From contig NZ_JACIFA010000021.1 in NCBI RefSeq assembly GCF_014197135.1, positions 1-46,172 on the forward strand: a DNA stretch of 46,172 bases. Reading direction: 5' to 3'. This DNA is from Sphingomonas zeae (GTDB lineage Bacteria; Pseudomonadota; Alphaproteobacteria; Sphingomonadales; Sphingomonadaceae). Position 1 is the stretch's first letter, and each line of letters starts with the position of its first letter. Position numbers and translations under genes: made by a program. Shown piece by piece: positions 1 to 8,900 of the stretch. The notes below the pieces were generated by a model, which saw nothing but the letters and a program-made list of their open reading frames with translations, was not told the DNA's origin and searched no databases.

Positions 1-1
1 C

Positions 2-79
2 ATCGGCAGATTGGTCGACCTCTTCCAGCCGCAGGAATGCGCCAACTACTTCAGCTCCTGCGGCTATGACCCAGACTGA
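2..79 (+). mobile_element. IS630-family transposase, 3' end only (partial)
   Basis: The open frame runs from the window edge to a TGA at 77-79 and encodes 25 residues ending ...FQPQECANYFSSCGYDPD. This matches the C-terminus usual for IS630-family transposases, where a QPxEC..YF...GYD ending is typical. The rest of the element lies outside the window to the left. I could not place the terminal inverted repeat; the element should end shortly after the stop codon. Identification rests on the short C-terminal motif only. Confidence 0.65.
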
Positions 80-106
80 ACGGAAACCGCTCTAGGAGAT
101 CGCGCC

Positions 107-246
107 ATGTGCACTCGCGCCCGCATGTCCCACGAGCCGGAGAGGACGCCTTGGTGAACCTGCAGCGCCCCTATGATGCCGGACGGATGACAGTCCGGGG
201 ACCGGAGTTCCCGACGCGATCAGCGAGGCAACCTGCGCTGTTGTAG
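107..246 (+). pseudogene. probable 5' remnant of a SRAP (YedK/HMCES-like) peptidase gene
   Basis: A strong ribosome site (AGGAG at 94-98) sits 8 bases before the ATG at 107. The first residues read MCTRARMSHEPE, which resembles the start of SOS-response-associated peptidases, where Cys2 is the catalytic and DNA-crosslinking residue. The frame stops at 155-157. In another frame the reading continues as DALVNLQRPYDAGR and so on to about 246. This suggests a frameshifted, truncated relic, perhaps damaged by the IS630-like element just upstream. SRAP genes are often found beside umuDC-type SOS genes, which fits the next operon. The homology call comes from the short N-terminal motif and is tentative. 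Confidence 0.4.
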
Positions 247-363
247 CTTCCGCTGCCGGTTCATCGGACCAGGCGTATGGCGCAGGCGGTCAGAATGGGC
301 GGCGCTTCATCTTTCGTCCGGCCATCCGATCCCGGCCGAATACCGGTAGCCTCGGCCATCAGC

Positions 364-1197
364 CTATCTGGTCGGCTTAGGGGCACGGTCCCGGTTACGC
401 CGATCGGCGACGAACCCCTGCCCGTTGTCCATCTTGACGATCTCGAACAGGCCGGTGGCGGCGAACAGCGCCGGAAAGTTCCGGACGCCATAGTTGCGCG
501 GATCGATCGAAGCCTGGCGCTTCGCGGCGCTTCCTGCCGCCGACATGGCAGCCCACCCGTCCTCGTGCGCCGAAGCCTCGATGGCCCCGCGCAGGATGGT
601 CACCAGCTTGGTATCCTGCGATAGCGGGCGCCGTACGGACGGCATGCGCTCGCCCCCGACGTCCTGCGGCCCGTCGGGATGCTGGGTGTTCGCAGCCTCC
701 TGGGCCATCTCGGCAGACACGGCGGTCGGCTCCGCCGCTCCCTCGAGCGTATCCAGATACAGGAAGGTCGTGCAGGCACTGACGAACGGCGATGGCGTCT
801 TGCGCTCGCCGAAGCCGTATACCTCCTGCCCGTTGGCCTTCAGCTGCATCACCAGCGGAGTGAAGTCGGCATCGCTCGAGACCAGGCAGAACGCCTCCGG
901 CCTCTGCGTGTAGAGCAGCTCCATCGCATCGATCACGAGGGCGATGTCGGTGGCGTTCTTGCCCGTCGAATAGCTGAACTGCTGGATCGGCCTGATCGCG
1001 AAGTCGTGGAGCTTGTCCTTCCAACCCTTCAGACCCGTGCTCGTCCAGTCGCCGTACGCGCGGCGCACGTTCGCCGTGCCGTATTTCGAGAGTTCGGCCA
1101 GGATCGCCGCGATCTTGGCATGCGAGACGTTGTCCGCGTCGATCAGAAGGGCGATCCTGCGATCGGTCGTCCTGATGCTCTCGTTGTCGCCCTGCAT
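364..1197 (-). CDS. NYN (PIN-like) domain protein with C-terminal OST-HTH/LOTUS-like domain
   Basis: A 277-aa protein. Residues about 13-150 form a NYN/LabA-type PIN-like nuclease fold: ALLIDADNV near residue 20 holds two acidic residues, followed by TDIALVIDAMELLY and LVSSDADFTPLVMQL. Together these give the conserved acidic cluster of metal-dependent RNases of this family. After a linker, residues about 195-265 look like an OST-HTH/LOTUS domain (KLVTILRGAIE ... NFPALFAATGLFEIV), which in relatives binds RNA. The ATG at 1197 overlaps the TGA of the upstream gene (TGATG), so the two are translationally coupled. It is the last gene of the leftward umuD-umuC operon and so probably SOS-induced; a role in RNA cleavage during stress is inferred. 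Confidence 0.85.
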   Translation of the reverse strand: MQGDNESIRTTDRRIALLIDADNVSHAKIAAILAELSKYGTANVRRAYGDWTSTGLKGWKDKLHDFAIRPIQQFSYSTGKNATDIALVIDAMELLYTQRPEAFCLVSSDADFTPLVMQLKANGQEVYGFGERKTPSPFVSACTTFLYLDTLEGAAEPTAVSAEMAQEAANTQHPDGPQDVGGERMPSVRRPLSQDTKLVTILRGAIEASAHEDGWAAMSAAGSAAKRQASIDPRNYGVRNFPALFAATGLFEIVKMDNGQGFVADRRNRDRAPKPTR

Positions 1198-1637
1198 CAA
1201 CGCTCGGTCCCGACCGGATCCGCGATGGGAGCGTCGCTGCTTGCAACTGGAGGCGGGCTCGGGCGGAGCCGCTCGACGACATCGGCGACCTCAGCCAGCT
1301 CGCCCGGCGTCGCAGCCGACAGCTCCGTTCCGTCGGCCAGCCGCACATGGACCTTGCGGCCGGCACGACCCTGAAGCCAGACGCTCAGCGCGTCGAACGC
1401 CCGCTTGGTGAGATAGAACGCGGCGGCAGCCGCAGGACCACTGGCGAAGTAGAAGTGGCCTATGACATCGGAGGCAGTCGAGAACCGCGCGATGGGGACT
1501 GGACAGGTTCCCGCTTCCCGCCAGGCAGCTTCAAGAGCAGCATGGTCCTGTTCCCAGCGGTCGTCGCCTTCGCTGGAAGCCAGCATGATCTCGTCGTACA
1601 TAGGCCCCCGCAATTGAACCGCCGCCTGGTCCGTCAT
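1197..1637 (-). CDS. hypothetical protein in SOS operon
   Basis: A 146-aa soluble protein that I do not recognise. It has no signal peptide or membrane segment. The N-terminal half is acidic with several Trp residues. The middle is Ala/Phe rich (FASGPAAAAAFYLTKRAF) followed by VHVRLADGTELSAATPGELAEVADVVERLRP, which reads like a small alpha/beta domain. It lies 43 bases downstream of umuC and its stop overlaps the start of the NYN gene. It is therefore probably co-transcribed under LexA control. A partner role for the NYN protein is possible but not shown. Confidence 0.7.
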   Translation of the reverse strand: MTDQAAVQLRGPMYDEIMLASSEGDDRWEQDHAALEAAWREAGTCPVPIARFSTASDVIGHFYFASGPAAAAAFYLTKRAFDALSVWLQGRAGRKVHVRLADGTELSAATPGELAEVADVVERLRPSPPPVASSDAPIADPVGTER

Positions 1638-1680
1638 GGCAGGCTATGCCGACGGTTTCGGCAGGTCAACGAGCCGAACT

Positions 1681-2949
1681 TCATCGCGCCTGGACGACGG
1701 GAACCTCCTCGATGCGCGTCGTCCAGGCCGGCGACCTGTTCTCGGCCCGCATCCTCCACTCGCGCCTGAAGCCCTGCGCCGCCGGCACCGCCGTGAACTT
1801 GCCGAATCGGCCGTTCACCTCGTCCAGCGCGGTCATCAGCCGGTCGCGCCGCTCGACGTTTCCCTCGAACAGCGTCCTTGGGCGCAGGTCGGCTGAAACG
1901 AGATCGTCGAGCATGATCCCCGCCTTCGTATAGGCGAAGCCATCGCGCCATGCCGCTTCGGCTCCACGCCGCGCGGCCGCCAGCAGTTCGAGCGAGTCCG
2001 CCGTCATCGGGTGCAGCGTCATGCGGCGCAGAGCCTGATATTGGCGCGCGTCCGACCTGAAGCGGTTGGTTTGGAAGAAGACAGTGAGCTGCCCCGCCAC
2101 CAGGCCGTGGCTCCGCAGCTTCTCGCCTGCCCGCATCGCATACTGCGAGACGGCTCCCATCAGTGTGTCGAGGTCATCCACCGGGGTGCCGAAGCTGCGG
2201 GTGACCGCCATGCCCTTCCGCTGCGGCTCGATGACCTCCACCGCGCTAGCCGCCACGCCCTGCAACTCGGCGACGAGCCGCTCGAGAACCACGGTGCCAA
2301 GGCCCCTCGCCTGCTTCATCTGCATGTCGCGGATCTGCCCCGCGGTCGTGATACCCAGTTCAGCGAGCTTCGCGGCCGTGGCCCGCCCCACGCCCCAGAC
2401 GTCGGCGGCTGGAAAGCGGTCGAGAACCCAGGTGCGCAGCACGGGATCGCGCAGGTCGGCGACACCATCGAACAGGGGGTTCTTCTTGGCCGCCGCGTTC
2501 GCCAGCTTGGCCAGCGTCTTGGTCGGCGCGATCCCGACGCAGGTCGGGATCGTCGTCCAGCGCCGCACCTGGTCGCGCATCGCGTTGGCGTGGGCGACGA
2601 GATCGCGGTTCGCGAAGGGCTCGAGGTCCAGGAAGGTCTCGTCGATCGAGTAGATCTCGACCTCGCTGGCGAATTCCTCGACGGCGGCGACGACGCGTCG
2701 CTGCATGTCGCCATATAACGTGTAGTTGGAGGAGCGAACCACCACGCCGTGCTTCGTCAGCCGGTCGCGGATCAAGTGGATGGGGTCGCCCATCTTCACG
2801 CCAAGCGCCTTCGCCTCGCTGGACCTGGCGATCGCGCACCCGTCGTTGTTCGACGCGACCACCACCGGCACGCCGTGAAGGCTGCTGTCGAAGGCGCGCT
2901 CGCAGCTGACGTAATAGTTGTTGCAGTCGATCAGCGCGATCGTGCTCAT
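1681..2949 (-). CDS. umuC: Y-family DNA polymerase V catalytic subunit UmuC
   Basis: A 422-aa translesion polymerase of normal UmuC length. Y-family landmarks are clear: the first catalytic Asp in ALIDCNNYYVSCE (D8), the steric-gate region, and YSIDETFLD with the D103-E104 pair. A helix-hairpin-helix-like WGVGRATAAKLAELG follows near residue 190, then the little-finger domain, and a C-terminal DUF4113-like tail. With cleaved UmuD it would form DNA polymerase V and copy past lesions. Its start overlaps the end of umuD by the ATGA at 2946-2949, so the genes are coupled. Confidence 0.95.
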   Translation of the reverse strand: MSTIALIDCNNYYVSCERAFDSSLHGVPVVVASNNDGCAIARSSEAKALGVKMGDPIHLIRDRLTKHGVVVRSSNYTLYGDMQRRVVAAVEEFASEVEIYSIDETFLDLEPFANRDLVAHANAMRDQVRRWTTIPTCVGIAPTKTLAKLANAAAKKNPLFDGVADLRDPVLRTWVLDRFPAADVWGVGRATAAKLAELGITTAGQIRDMQMKQARGLGTVVLERLVAELQGVAASAVEVIEPQRKGMAVTRSFGTPVDDLDTLMGAVSQYAMRAGEKLRSHGLVAGQLTVFFQTNRFRSDARQYQALRRMTLHPMTADSLELLAAARRGAEAAWRDGFAYTKAGIMLDDLVSADLRPRTLFEGNVERRDRLMTALDEVNGRFGKFTAVPAAQGFRREWRMRAENRSPAWTTRIEEVPVVQAR

Positions 2950-3374
2950 CGCCGGTAGCGACGCGCCAGCGCCACGACGACGCCCCAGATCTCGGTCGTC
3001 TCGGTCACGGCGATGCGCTGGTATCCTTCCGCCTCGGGCACCAGCCAGAGCCGACCCCCGGAGCGGCGCAGCCGCTTCATGGTGCGATCGCCATCGACCA
3101 GCGCAATTACGATGTCGCCGGGACGGGGCTCTACGGCCCGGCTGACGACGACAAGGTCGCCGTCCGAGATACCCGCGTCCGCCATCGAGTGCCCCGCCAC
3201 CCGCATCAGGTAACTCGCCGCCGGATGATCGATCAGCCAGGCGGCCAGGTCGATCGGCTCCTCCATGTCGTCCTGTGCCGGGGACGGAAACCCGGCCGGC
3301 GTCGTCTCGACAAGAAGGCGCGCCTCGCTAGGTACCATTTGAAACGGCATATCGTGAAGAATAAGGGGCGGCAT
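2946..3374 (-). CDS. umuD: UmuD, LexA-like self-cleaving polymerase V subunit
   Basis: A 142-aa protein. The Ala27-Gly28 bond in TPAGFPSPAQDD is the expected autocleavage site. Ser63 in AGHSMADAGI and Lys100 in DGDRTMKRL form the Ser-Lys catalytic dyad of the S24 peptidase fold. There is no DNA-binding N-terminal domain, which separates it from LexA. RecA filaments stimulate self-cleavage of this family, giving the active UmuD'. GGAG lies 11 bases before the ATG at 3374. A perfect LexA box lies at 3416-3430. Confidence 0.95.
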   Translation of the reverse strand: MPPLILHDMPFQMVPSEARLLVETTPAGFPSPAQDDMEEPIDLAAWLIDHPAASYLMRVAGHSMADAGISDGDLVVVSRAVEPRPGDIVIALVDGDRTMKRLRRSGGRLWLVPEAEGYQRIAVTETTEIWGVVVALARRYRR

Positions 3375-3415
3375 GGGTCATTGGTCTCCGGCTGCCGACC
3401 GTTATAGGACGCGAC

Positions 3416-3430
3416 GAACATTTCGGGAAC
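3416..3430 (-). promoter_or_regulatory. LexA (SOS) box of the umuDC operon
   Basis: On the minus strand the site reads GTTCCCGAAATGTTC, a perfect match to the alphaproteobacterial LexA consensus GTTC-N7-GTTC. It lies 41 bp upstream of the umuD start, where LexA would block RNA polymerase. Confidence 0.9.
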
Positions 3431-3487
3431 AGTGACATACCGCTATCGCATGCCGAAGCTCATGGTATTAAGCGCGACCTCGTTGAC

Positions 3488-3730
3488 GTGAGCGGCTACT
3501 TCCTGGATCAGCACGTCATGGTCGACGCGGAAGACCGGATGCGCTAGGCAGAGGCGCTCGCAATCGAGCGCCTTCACGGCAGGGACGCTCCGAGATGGAT
3601 CGCGGAGAGAATCGGCGCCCTCGCGGTCGAGGGCGATCTTGCAGGCGTCGAACGCTTCAGGGAGATTGCGCGCCGCTACGAGCGGCTGATAGCCACCTGC
3701 CCCGACGATCGCGTCACGAACCGCAGCTGA
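3488..3730 (+). pseudogene. DUF6961-like small gene interrupted by an in-frame TAG
   Basis: Read from GTG 3488 (or ATG 3518), the frame gives ...HVMVDAEDRMR, then TAG at 3545-3547, then AEALAIERLHGRDAPRW, IAERIGALAVEGDLAGVER and FREIARRYERL, to a TGA at 3728. The part after the TAG has the WIAERIGALA..GD..GV.RF.EIA.R pattern that I associate with DUF6961 proteins common in sphingomonads. There is no start codon just after the TAG. The amber codon sits where a Trp (TGG) would fit the family, so a single G-to-A change could explain it. The gene is convergent with, and overlaps slightly, the gene ending at 3714. Confidence 0.55.
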
Positions 3731-4136
3731 GGCGGCCCTGCCACGAGCGGCTGCGTCCATTCTCGGTGAGCGTGAGCTTCGCGGTGGTTTCGAGGTGCTC
3801 GGTGCCCTGTCCTACAAGCCTGCCGCTGTCCTCGATCGCGATCTCCATCCCTTCACCCGTCCAGCGGTGGTAAGTGTACGGGAAGACTTCCTTGGCTCCA
3901 GCGGCAGGAACGAGGCGGATGACGCGTCCGGCGCGCTTCACGGCTCCGCGATCTTCCTTCATCGCGACCCGCAGCGTGCGGCCCTCCCCTCCCAGCCAGG
4001 CGCAGCCGGTGCCGGCGGCACGTGCCTGCATGATCTCGTCCATGGTCATGGTCTGCAGCGGAAGATCGCCTTTTGGGTTTGCCCAGGCTGCGGTCGGGCC
4101 GCAGGAAGCCAGCAGAAATGCGGCAGCGAATCGCAT
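3714..4136 (-). CDS. small exported protein of unknown function
   Basis: A 140-aa protein starting at the ATG at 4136. A longer in-frame extension exists upstream, but it is Arg/Ala rich and crosses the next intergenic region, so I reject it. MRFAAAFLLASCGPTAAWAN looks like a signal peptide with a possible cleavage after AWA. The mature part has one Cys near each end (GTGCAWLGGEGRTLRV ... GRLSCGS), which may form a disulfide in the periplasm, and is otherwise beta-rich. I do not recognise a family. Confidence 0.7.
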   Translation of the reverse strand: MRFAAAFLLASCGPTAAWANPKGDLPLQTMTMDEIMQARAAGTGCAWLGGEGRTLRVAMKEDRGAVKRAGRVIRLVPAAGAKEVFPYTYHRWTGEGMEIAIEDSGRLVGQGTEHLETTAKLTLTENGRSRSWQGRLSCGS

Positions 4137-4301
4137 CGTGAGTTCCCCCCTCAGCCCATCATGCGCGGGCCGCAGTCCAGTGTCGAAGGCCGCGGCGCAT
4201 TGTACAGCTGACGGCAAGCGGAAGCGACAGGATATGTCGTGTGCCCTGTCCATGTTCCTCCTGCGACGATTCGGTTCGCAGGAAGCATGGAGAACACCAT
4301 C

Positions 4302-4517
4302 ATGAGCAAGGGTCGAAGCGGCGGCAGCTACCGCAGCGCGATCAGCGGGCGGTACGTCACCGCCAGCCACGGCAAGGCGAGCGCTCACACCACCGTCCGC
4401 GAGACCGCGGGCGCGAGCGGCACGTCCGGCGGCCACTACCGCAGCGCCATCTCGGGCCGGTACGTCACCACCGCTCACGGGAAGGCCAGCCCTCACACCA
4501 CCGTCAAGGAGGGCTGA
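4302..4517 (+). CDS. small basic protein with two near-identical repeats
   Basis: A 71-aa protein. The ATG at 4302 is preferred because GGAG at 4289-4292 sits 9 bases upstream; an earlier ATG at 4287 has almost no spacing to its AGGAAG. The protein is two copies of a roughly 28-residue unit, GG.YRSAISGRYVT followed by .HGKAS.HTTV.E. The DNA copies at about 4328-4397 and 4436-4505 are offset by exactly 108 bp. I recall single-copy relatives of the YRSA.SGR.VT type in many bacteria, function unknown. The stop is 2 bases before the next start, so it is coupled to the DUF3892-type gene. Confidence 0.75.
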   Translation: MSKGRSGGSYRSAISGRYVTASHGKASAHTTVRETAGASGTSGGHYRSAISGRYVTTAHGKASPHTTVKEG

Positions 4518-4519
4518 GC

Positions 4520-4783
4520 ATGGCGAAGCGCTACGTCCGGGCGACCGGCAAGAACTCGCAGGGCGACATTACCCGGCTCTGCAACTCGGGCGAATACTGG
4601 TCGCCGCGCAGCAAGGCGGACGCGATCAGCGATATCGAGAGCGGCCTGCATGAGTACTGGGTGAACTGGACGCACTACCCGGAGACGAAGATCCGGGTCG
4701 TGAACGGTCCGACCGGCAAGTACCTACGCACGGACCGGGACACGACGTCGAAGAACAACCTCGACGACCTCCCGGACTGCTGA
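4520..4783 (+). CDS. DUF3892-like small protein
   Basis: An 87-aa protein starting MAKRYVRATGKNSQGDITRL. It has the usual DUF3892 pattern: an N-terminal beta hairpin (..DI..L.N.G..WSPRSKADAISDIESG), an aromatic middle (YWVNWTHYPETKIRVVNG) and a GKYLRTD ending. Function is unknown. GGAGG at 4508-4512, within the end of the preceding gene, serves as its ribosome site. It forms a two-gene unit with the repeat protein and ends at a strong terminator palindrome. Confidence 0.8.
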   Translation: MAKRYVRATGKNSQGDITRLCNSGEYWSPRSKADAISDIESGLHEYWVNWTHYPETKIRVVNGPTGKYLRTDRDTTSKNNLDDLPDC

Positions 4784-4796
4784 TGCCCCGGGGCGC

Positions 4797-4820
4797 GGGG
4801 TCAGGGCGCGCCCTGACCCC
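4797..4820. terminator. bidirectional terminator, perfect 24-bp palindrome
   Basis: GGGGTCAGGGCG is followed directly by its exact complement CGCCCTGACCCC. It lies between the convergent ends of the DUF3892-type gene (4783) and the WYL regulator (4828). There is no clear T-run on either side, so function as an intrinsic terminator is inferred from position and stem strength. Confidence 0.65.
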
Positions 4821-4827
4821 CAAGCCC

Positions 4828-5829
4828 TTACGGCATGGACGCGAAGTCGTCGCGTCGGTGATCCTCAACCATCCGGGCGAGCTCCGGCGGCGACAGCACC
4901 TCGACCGCGTCGCCCCACATGTACAGGTGCCAGCACATTTCAAGCAGGCCCGCCGCGCGAAATCTGACCACCAGCGAACCATCCTTCTGGTGCTCCACAA
5001 TTTGAGCAGGATGGAACAGGAAGCCTGTCGCCCGTGGGGCCGCGTGCGGGGCGAAGCGCCAGGCGACATCGTGGATCCCGTCCTCCTGCTGGTACGAGCC
5101 GAAGCAGCGCTGCGCATGTTCGTCGAGGTCGAAGCCGGCCTTCCGCACGAAGGACTCGGGCAGCACGACTGCCTCTTCGATAGCCTCGACCCGGAAATGC
5201 TGAATGCCGCCGCCTACCTTATCCAGATCGACTGCGACGAGGTATCGCCGAGCGCCCAGCAGCAGCCCGTGCGGCGCCACGATCCGCTCGCGGGCGACCT
5301 TGTCCTTCCAGCCGCAGTAGCGGATCCGCAATCGCGAGGTCCCCTTCAGCGCCGTGGAGATGGCATGGTCGATACCGTCGCGCCCTACCGGTCGAGGCCC
5401 AGGGCGCGCGGCATGGCCGAGCGCGAGCAGGAGCGCGTCCTCGTCCGCCTCGATGCGCCGGCTCCGCTCGCCTGGGATCAGCGCGAGGATCTTGCCATGA
5501 AGCGATCGCAGCGCCTGCACCTGGTCCGCGCCCGCGCCGTTCGTCAGCATCTCCTCCGCCAGCGTCAGCGCGGCGAGCTCCTCCGCGGTGGGAGCGAGAA
5601 GCGGCGCAATGGCCTTGTATGGAAGCCGCCAGCGCATCTTTCCTGATTCCTCGTCGCGAAAGCTGTCGAGTTCGGGAAATCGTTCGCGAAGTGCCCGAAC
5701 GAGCCGCTGCGCCGTCCTGTAGTCGCGCTCGATCAGCTCGGCGATCTCCTCGAGGCTGATCCCTCGCGCACTTGCGGCGCGGGACGCGACGGTCAGAAGA
5801 TCGATCGCATTGCGATAGGACATTCTCAA
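4828..5829 (-). CDS. WYL-domain transcriptional regulator
   Basis: A 333-aa protein. An N-terminal winged HTH spans residues about 8-60 (GISLEEIAELIERDYRTAQR), and a WYL domain lies at residues about 145-230, with HGLLLGARRYLVAVDL as the core strand. A WCX-like C-terminal domain follows. WYL regulators commonly control defence operons and sense nucleic-acid ligands or DNA ends. It is divergent from the nuclease-helicase operon, with 93 bp between the two starts and an inverted repeat in that gap, so it probably regulates both itself and that operon. Confidence 0.88.
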   Translation of the reverse strand: MRMSYRNAIDLLTVASRAASARGISLEEIAELIERDYRTAQRLVRALRERFPELDSFRDEESGKMRWRLPYKAIAPLLAPTAEELAALTLAEEMLTNGAGADQVQALRSLHGKILALIPGERSRRIEADEDALLLALGHAARPGPRPVGRDGIDHAISTALKGTSRLRIRYCGWKDKVARERIVAPHGLLLGARRYLVAVDLDKVGGGIQHFRVEAIEEAVVLPESFVRKAGFDLDEHAQRCFGSYQQEDGIHDVAWRFAPHAAPRATGFLFHPAQIVEHQKDGSLVVRFRAAGLLEMCWHLYMWGDAVEVLSPPELARMVEDHRRDDFASMP

Positions 5830-5841
5830 CCCTCCCCATGC

Positions 5842-5858
5842 GACAGGATCTGTCCTGT
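5842..5858. promoter_or_regulatory. candidate operator between WYL regulator and nuclease-helicase
   Basis: ACAGGA-TCTG-TCCTGT is an inverted repeat (arms 5843-5848 and 5853-5858). It overlaps a second one, GACAG-GAT-CTGTC (5842-5854). It is centred in the divergent promoter gap, a natural site for the WYL protein. Nearby CATGATG occurs twice (about 5868-5873 and 5879-5885). Function is inferred from position and symmetry. Confidence 0.5.
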
Positions 5859-5922
5859 GGCGACTTCATGATGGACATGCATGATGCAGTCCAGCGGATG
5901 GCGGTCCGCAGATGGGGGAAAG

Positions 5923-8900
5923 ATGCGGAACTACGGCGGACGGACGATCTTCTCGGCGAGCGACCTCGTCAACTTCATGGGCTGCGGCCATGCCACCGTA
6001 CTGGACGTGCGGAACCTCGTCTCGCCGACGACCTTCGCTGCCGATGACGAGAACGCCGTCCTCCTGCAGGAGAAAGGCATCCAGCACGAACGCGCGTACC
6101 TGCGCCGCCTGCAGGACGAGGGCCGCTCCGTCGTCGAGATCGCCTCGACCGGCACGCTCGACGAACGCGCCGAGGCAACCCGGCGCGCGATGCAGGAAGG
6201 CCATGACGTCGTCTACCAGGGCGCGTTCCTGGTTGGCCGCTGGCACGGCTACTCCGACTTTCTCCTTCGGCGCGACGACGTCCACTCGTCGCTGGGAGCT
6301 TACGCCTACGATGTCGCCGACACGAAGCTGGCGCGGTCGGCCAAGGCCAAGCACGTCCTCCAGCTCTGCGTCTACGCCGAGATGCTGGCAGAGGTGCAGG
6401 GCGTGATCCCTCCGCAGATGCACGTGGTGCTCGGTTCAGGCGAGATCACCTCGCTGCGCACGTCGTCGGTGCTGCACTACTTCGGCTTCGCGCGCCGCCG
6501 GTTCGAAGCGTATGTTGACGCGCCGCCGGCGACGTCGGCCGGCGACCCATGCGGACACTGCACCTTCTGCCGCTGGTCGGACAGCTGCGACGCCGAATGG
6601 GAGGCCGCCGACCACCTCTCCATCGTCGCCGGGATGGGGCGCGGCCAGATCGCGGCCCTGCGCGGCGCCGGCATCGACGACATCGGAACGCTCGGCCTGC
6701 TGCCGGCGGGAACCCGCATCGACGGAATGCAGCCCGATACCGTGGTGCGGCTCTCGAATCAGGCGCGACTACAGGCACATCAGCGACGGACAGGGGAACG
6801 GAAGGTGGAGACCCTGCCCGTCCAGCCCGGCCGTGGCTTCGCGCGGCTGCCGCGGCCTGATCACGGCGACATGTTCTTCGACATGGAGGGCGACCCGCTC
6901 TTCGACGGCGGGCTCGAGTATCTCTTCGGCCTGGTCGCCTTCGACGATGACGGCGAAGACCGCTTCCATGAGTTCTGGGGGCACGATCGCGAGAGCGAAA
7001 AGCTCGCGTTCGAACAGACCGTCGACTTCATGATCGATCGGCTCGCTCGCTTCCCCGCGGCTCACATCTACCACTACGCGGCGTACGAGCAGACCGCGCT
7101 CAAGAAGCTCGCGATGTATCACGGCACGCGCGAGGCGGAGGTCGACGACCTCCTGCGCGGCGAGAAGTTCGTCGACCTCTACCGCGTCGTCGCCGAGTCC
7201 ATCCGGACGTCGGAACCGCGCTACTCGATCAAGAACATGGAGGCCTTCTACCTGCCCGGCGGCCGCCAGGGCGAGGTCAAGAACGCCGGCGACAGCATCA
7301 TCATCTACGAGCGCTGGCGACGACTGGGTGACGAGCAGCTGCTCCGCGAGATCGCCGACTACAACGAGATCGACTGCCGCTCGACGCGCATGTGCCGCGA
7401 CTGGCTGCTCTCCCTACGGCCAGCCGGCATGTCCTGGTTCGAAGGCCGCGAAGTCGCCGCGCCGGATCCTGCCAAGGCGGCGGCGCGAAGCGAGGCTGAC
7501 GAACGGACACGCCGCCTCGCCGAGACGCTGATCGAGGCCGAAGATGCGCCGTGGCGCCGGCTGCTGGTCGATCTGCTCGAGTTCCATCGCCGCGAGGCGA
7601 AGCCGTCCTGGTGGGCGATGTTCGCGCGTCAGGACATGGACCGCGAGGCACTACTGAACGATGCCGAGAGTCTCGCCGAGCTCATGCCTCACCCGACGAT
7701 CGCGCCCCGCAAGGAGAAGCGCTCGACCGTCTATACCTTCACCTTTCCGGCGCAGGACTTCAAGCTGAAGGTCGGGGACTCTCCCCTCCGCTCCGGGACG
7801 CTCGAACCGGCCGGCGACATCGTCTCGCTGGACGAGGAGGCGCGCGTCATAGAGTTGAAGCTCGGCCCCAGCCGCTCACCGCTGGAACCCGGAGCCGCGC
7901 TCATTCCGACCGGGCCAATCGGCGATGCCGTGCTGCGTGCAGCCATCCACCGCTACGCCGAGCATATCGCCGCGGGCGGCGACCGATACCGCGCGATCAC
8001 CTCCGTTCTTCGCCGTGACCGCCCGATCCTCGCTGGCCGCACCCCAGGTCAGGCGATCGTCGCGGATGGTACCGACGCGACAGCCGGTGCCATCGACGCC
8101 CTGCTGGCGCTCGACGACAGCTACCTGCTGATCCAGGGACCTCCCGGTGCGGGCAAGACCTATACGTCATCGCAGGCGATCGTAGCCCTGCTCGCCGCTG
8201 GCAAGCGCATCGGCATCGCCTCCAACTCGCACAAGGCCATCAACAACCTGCTTGCGGACGTCGAGGCGGTCGCCAGCGCCCAGGGTCTGGCCTGCCGGGG
8301 CATGAAGAAGTCGAGCCGCGAGGATCAGGCGCTCGGCACGCGCGGCTGGATCGAGGACGTGATCGGCGGAAGCGGCAGCGGGGTCCAGCCCTACCACCAG
8401 CTTGTCGCGGGCACCGCGTGGCTGTTCGCGCGCGAGGAGATGGACGAAGCCTTCGACTACCTCTTTATCGACGAGGCCGGGCAGGTCAGCCTCGCCAATA
8501 TCGTCGCCATGGGCGTTGCCGCGCGCAACGTCGTGCTGGTCGGGGACCAGATGCAGCTGTCGCAGCCGATCAAGGGCACGCACCCGGGCAGCAGCGGTAT
8601 GTCCGCTCTCGACTACCTGCTCGAAGGTCATGCGACCGTTCCTGCCGAGCAGGGCGTGTTCCTGCCCGTCACCCGGCGGATGCATCCCGACCTGTGCGGC
8701 TTCATCTCCGACGCGGTGTACGAGGGGCGACTGGAAACGGAGGCAACCACCGCCAGCCAGCGCCTTGAGGTCGACTGCACGCGGGATCCCGACGCGCTCG
8801 CGCCGGCCGGCCTCCGCTTCGTTGACGTCGAGCATGCCGGATGCAGCCAGCGGTCGCAGGCTGAAGCCGATAGGCTCGCCCTCACCTACCGTTCAGTCCT

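Noticed and set aside
3443..3760. Minus-strand open frame of 105 aa
   Set aside because: It is the shadow of the DUF6961-like reading on the plus strand, which has family-like sequence.
4137..4496. N-terminal extension of the small exported protein
   Set aside because: It is antisense to the repeat protein and would bury the signal peptide.
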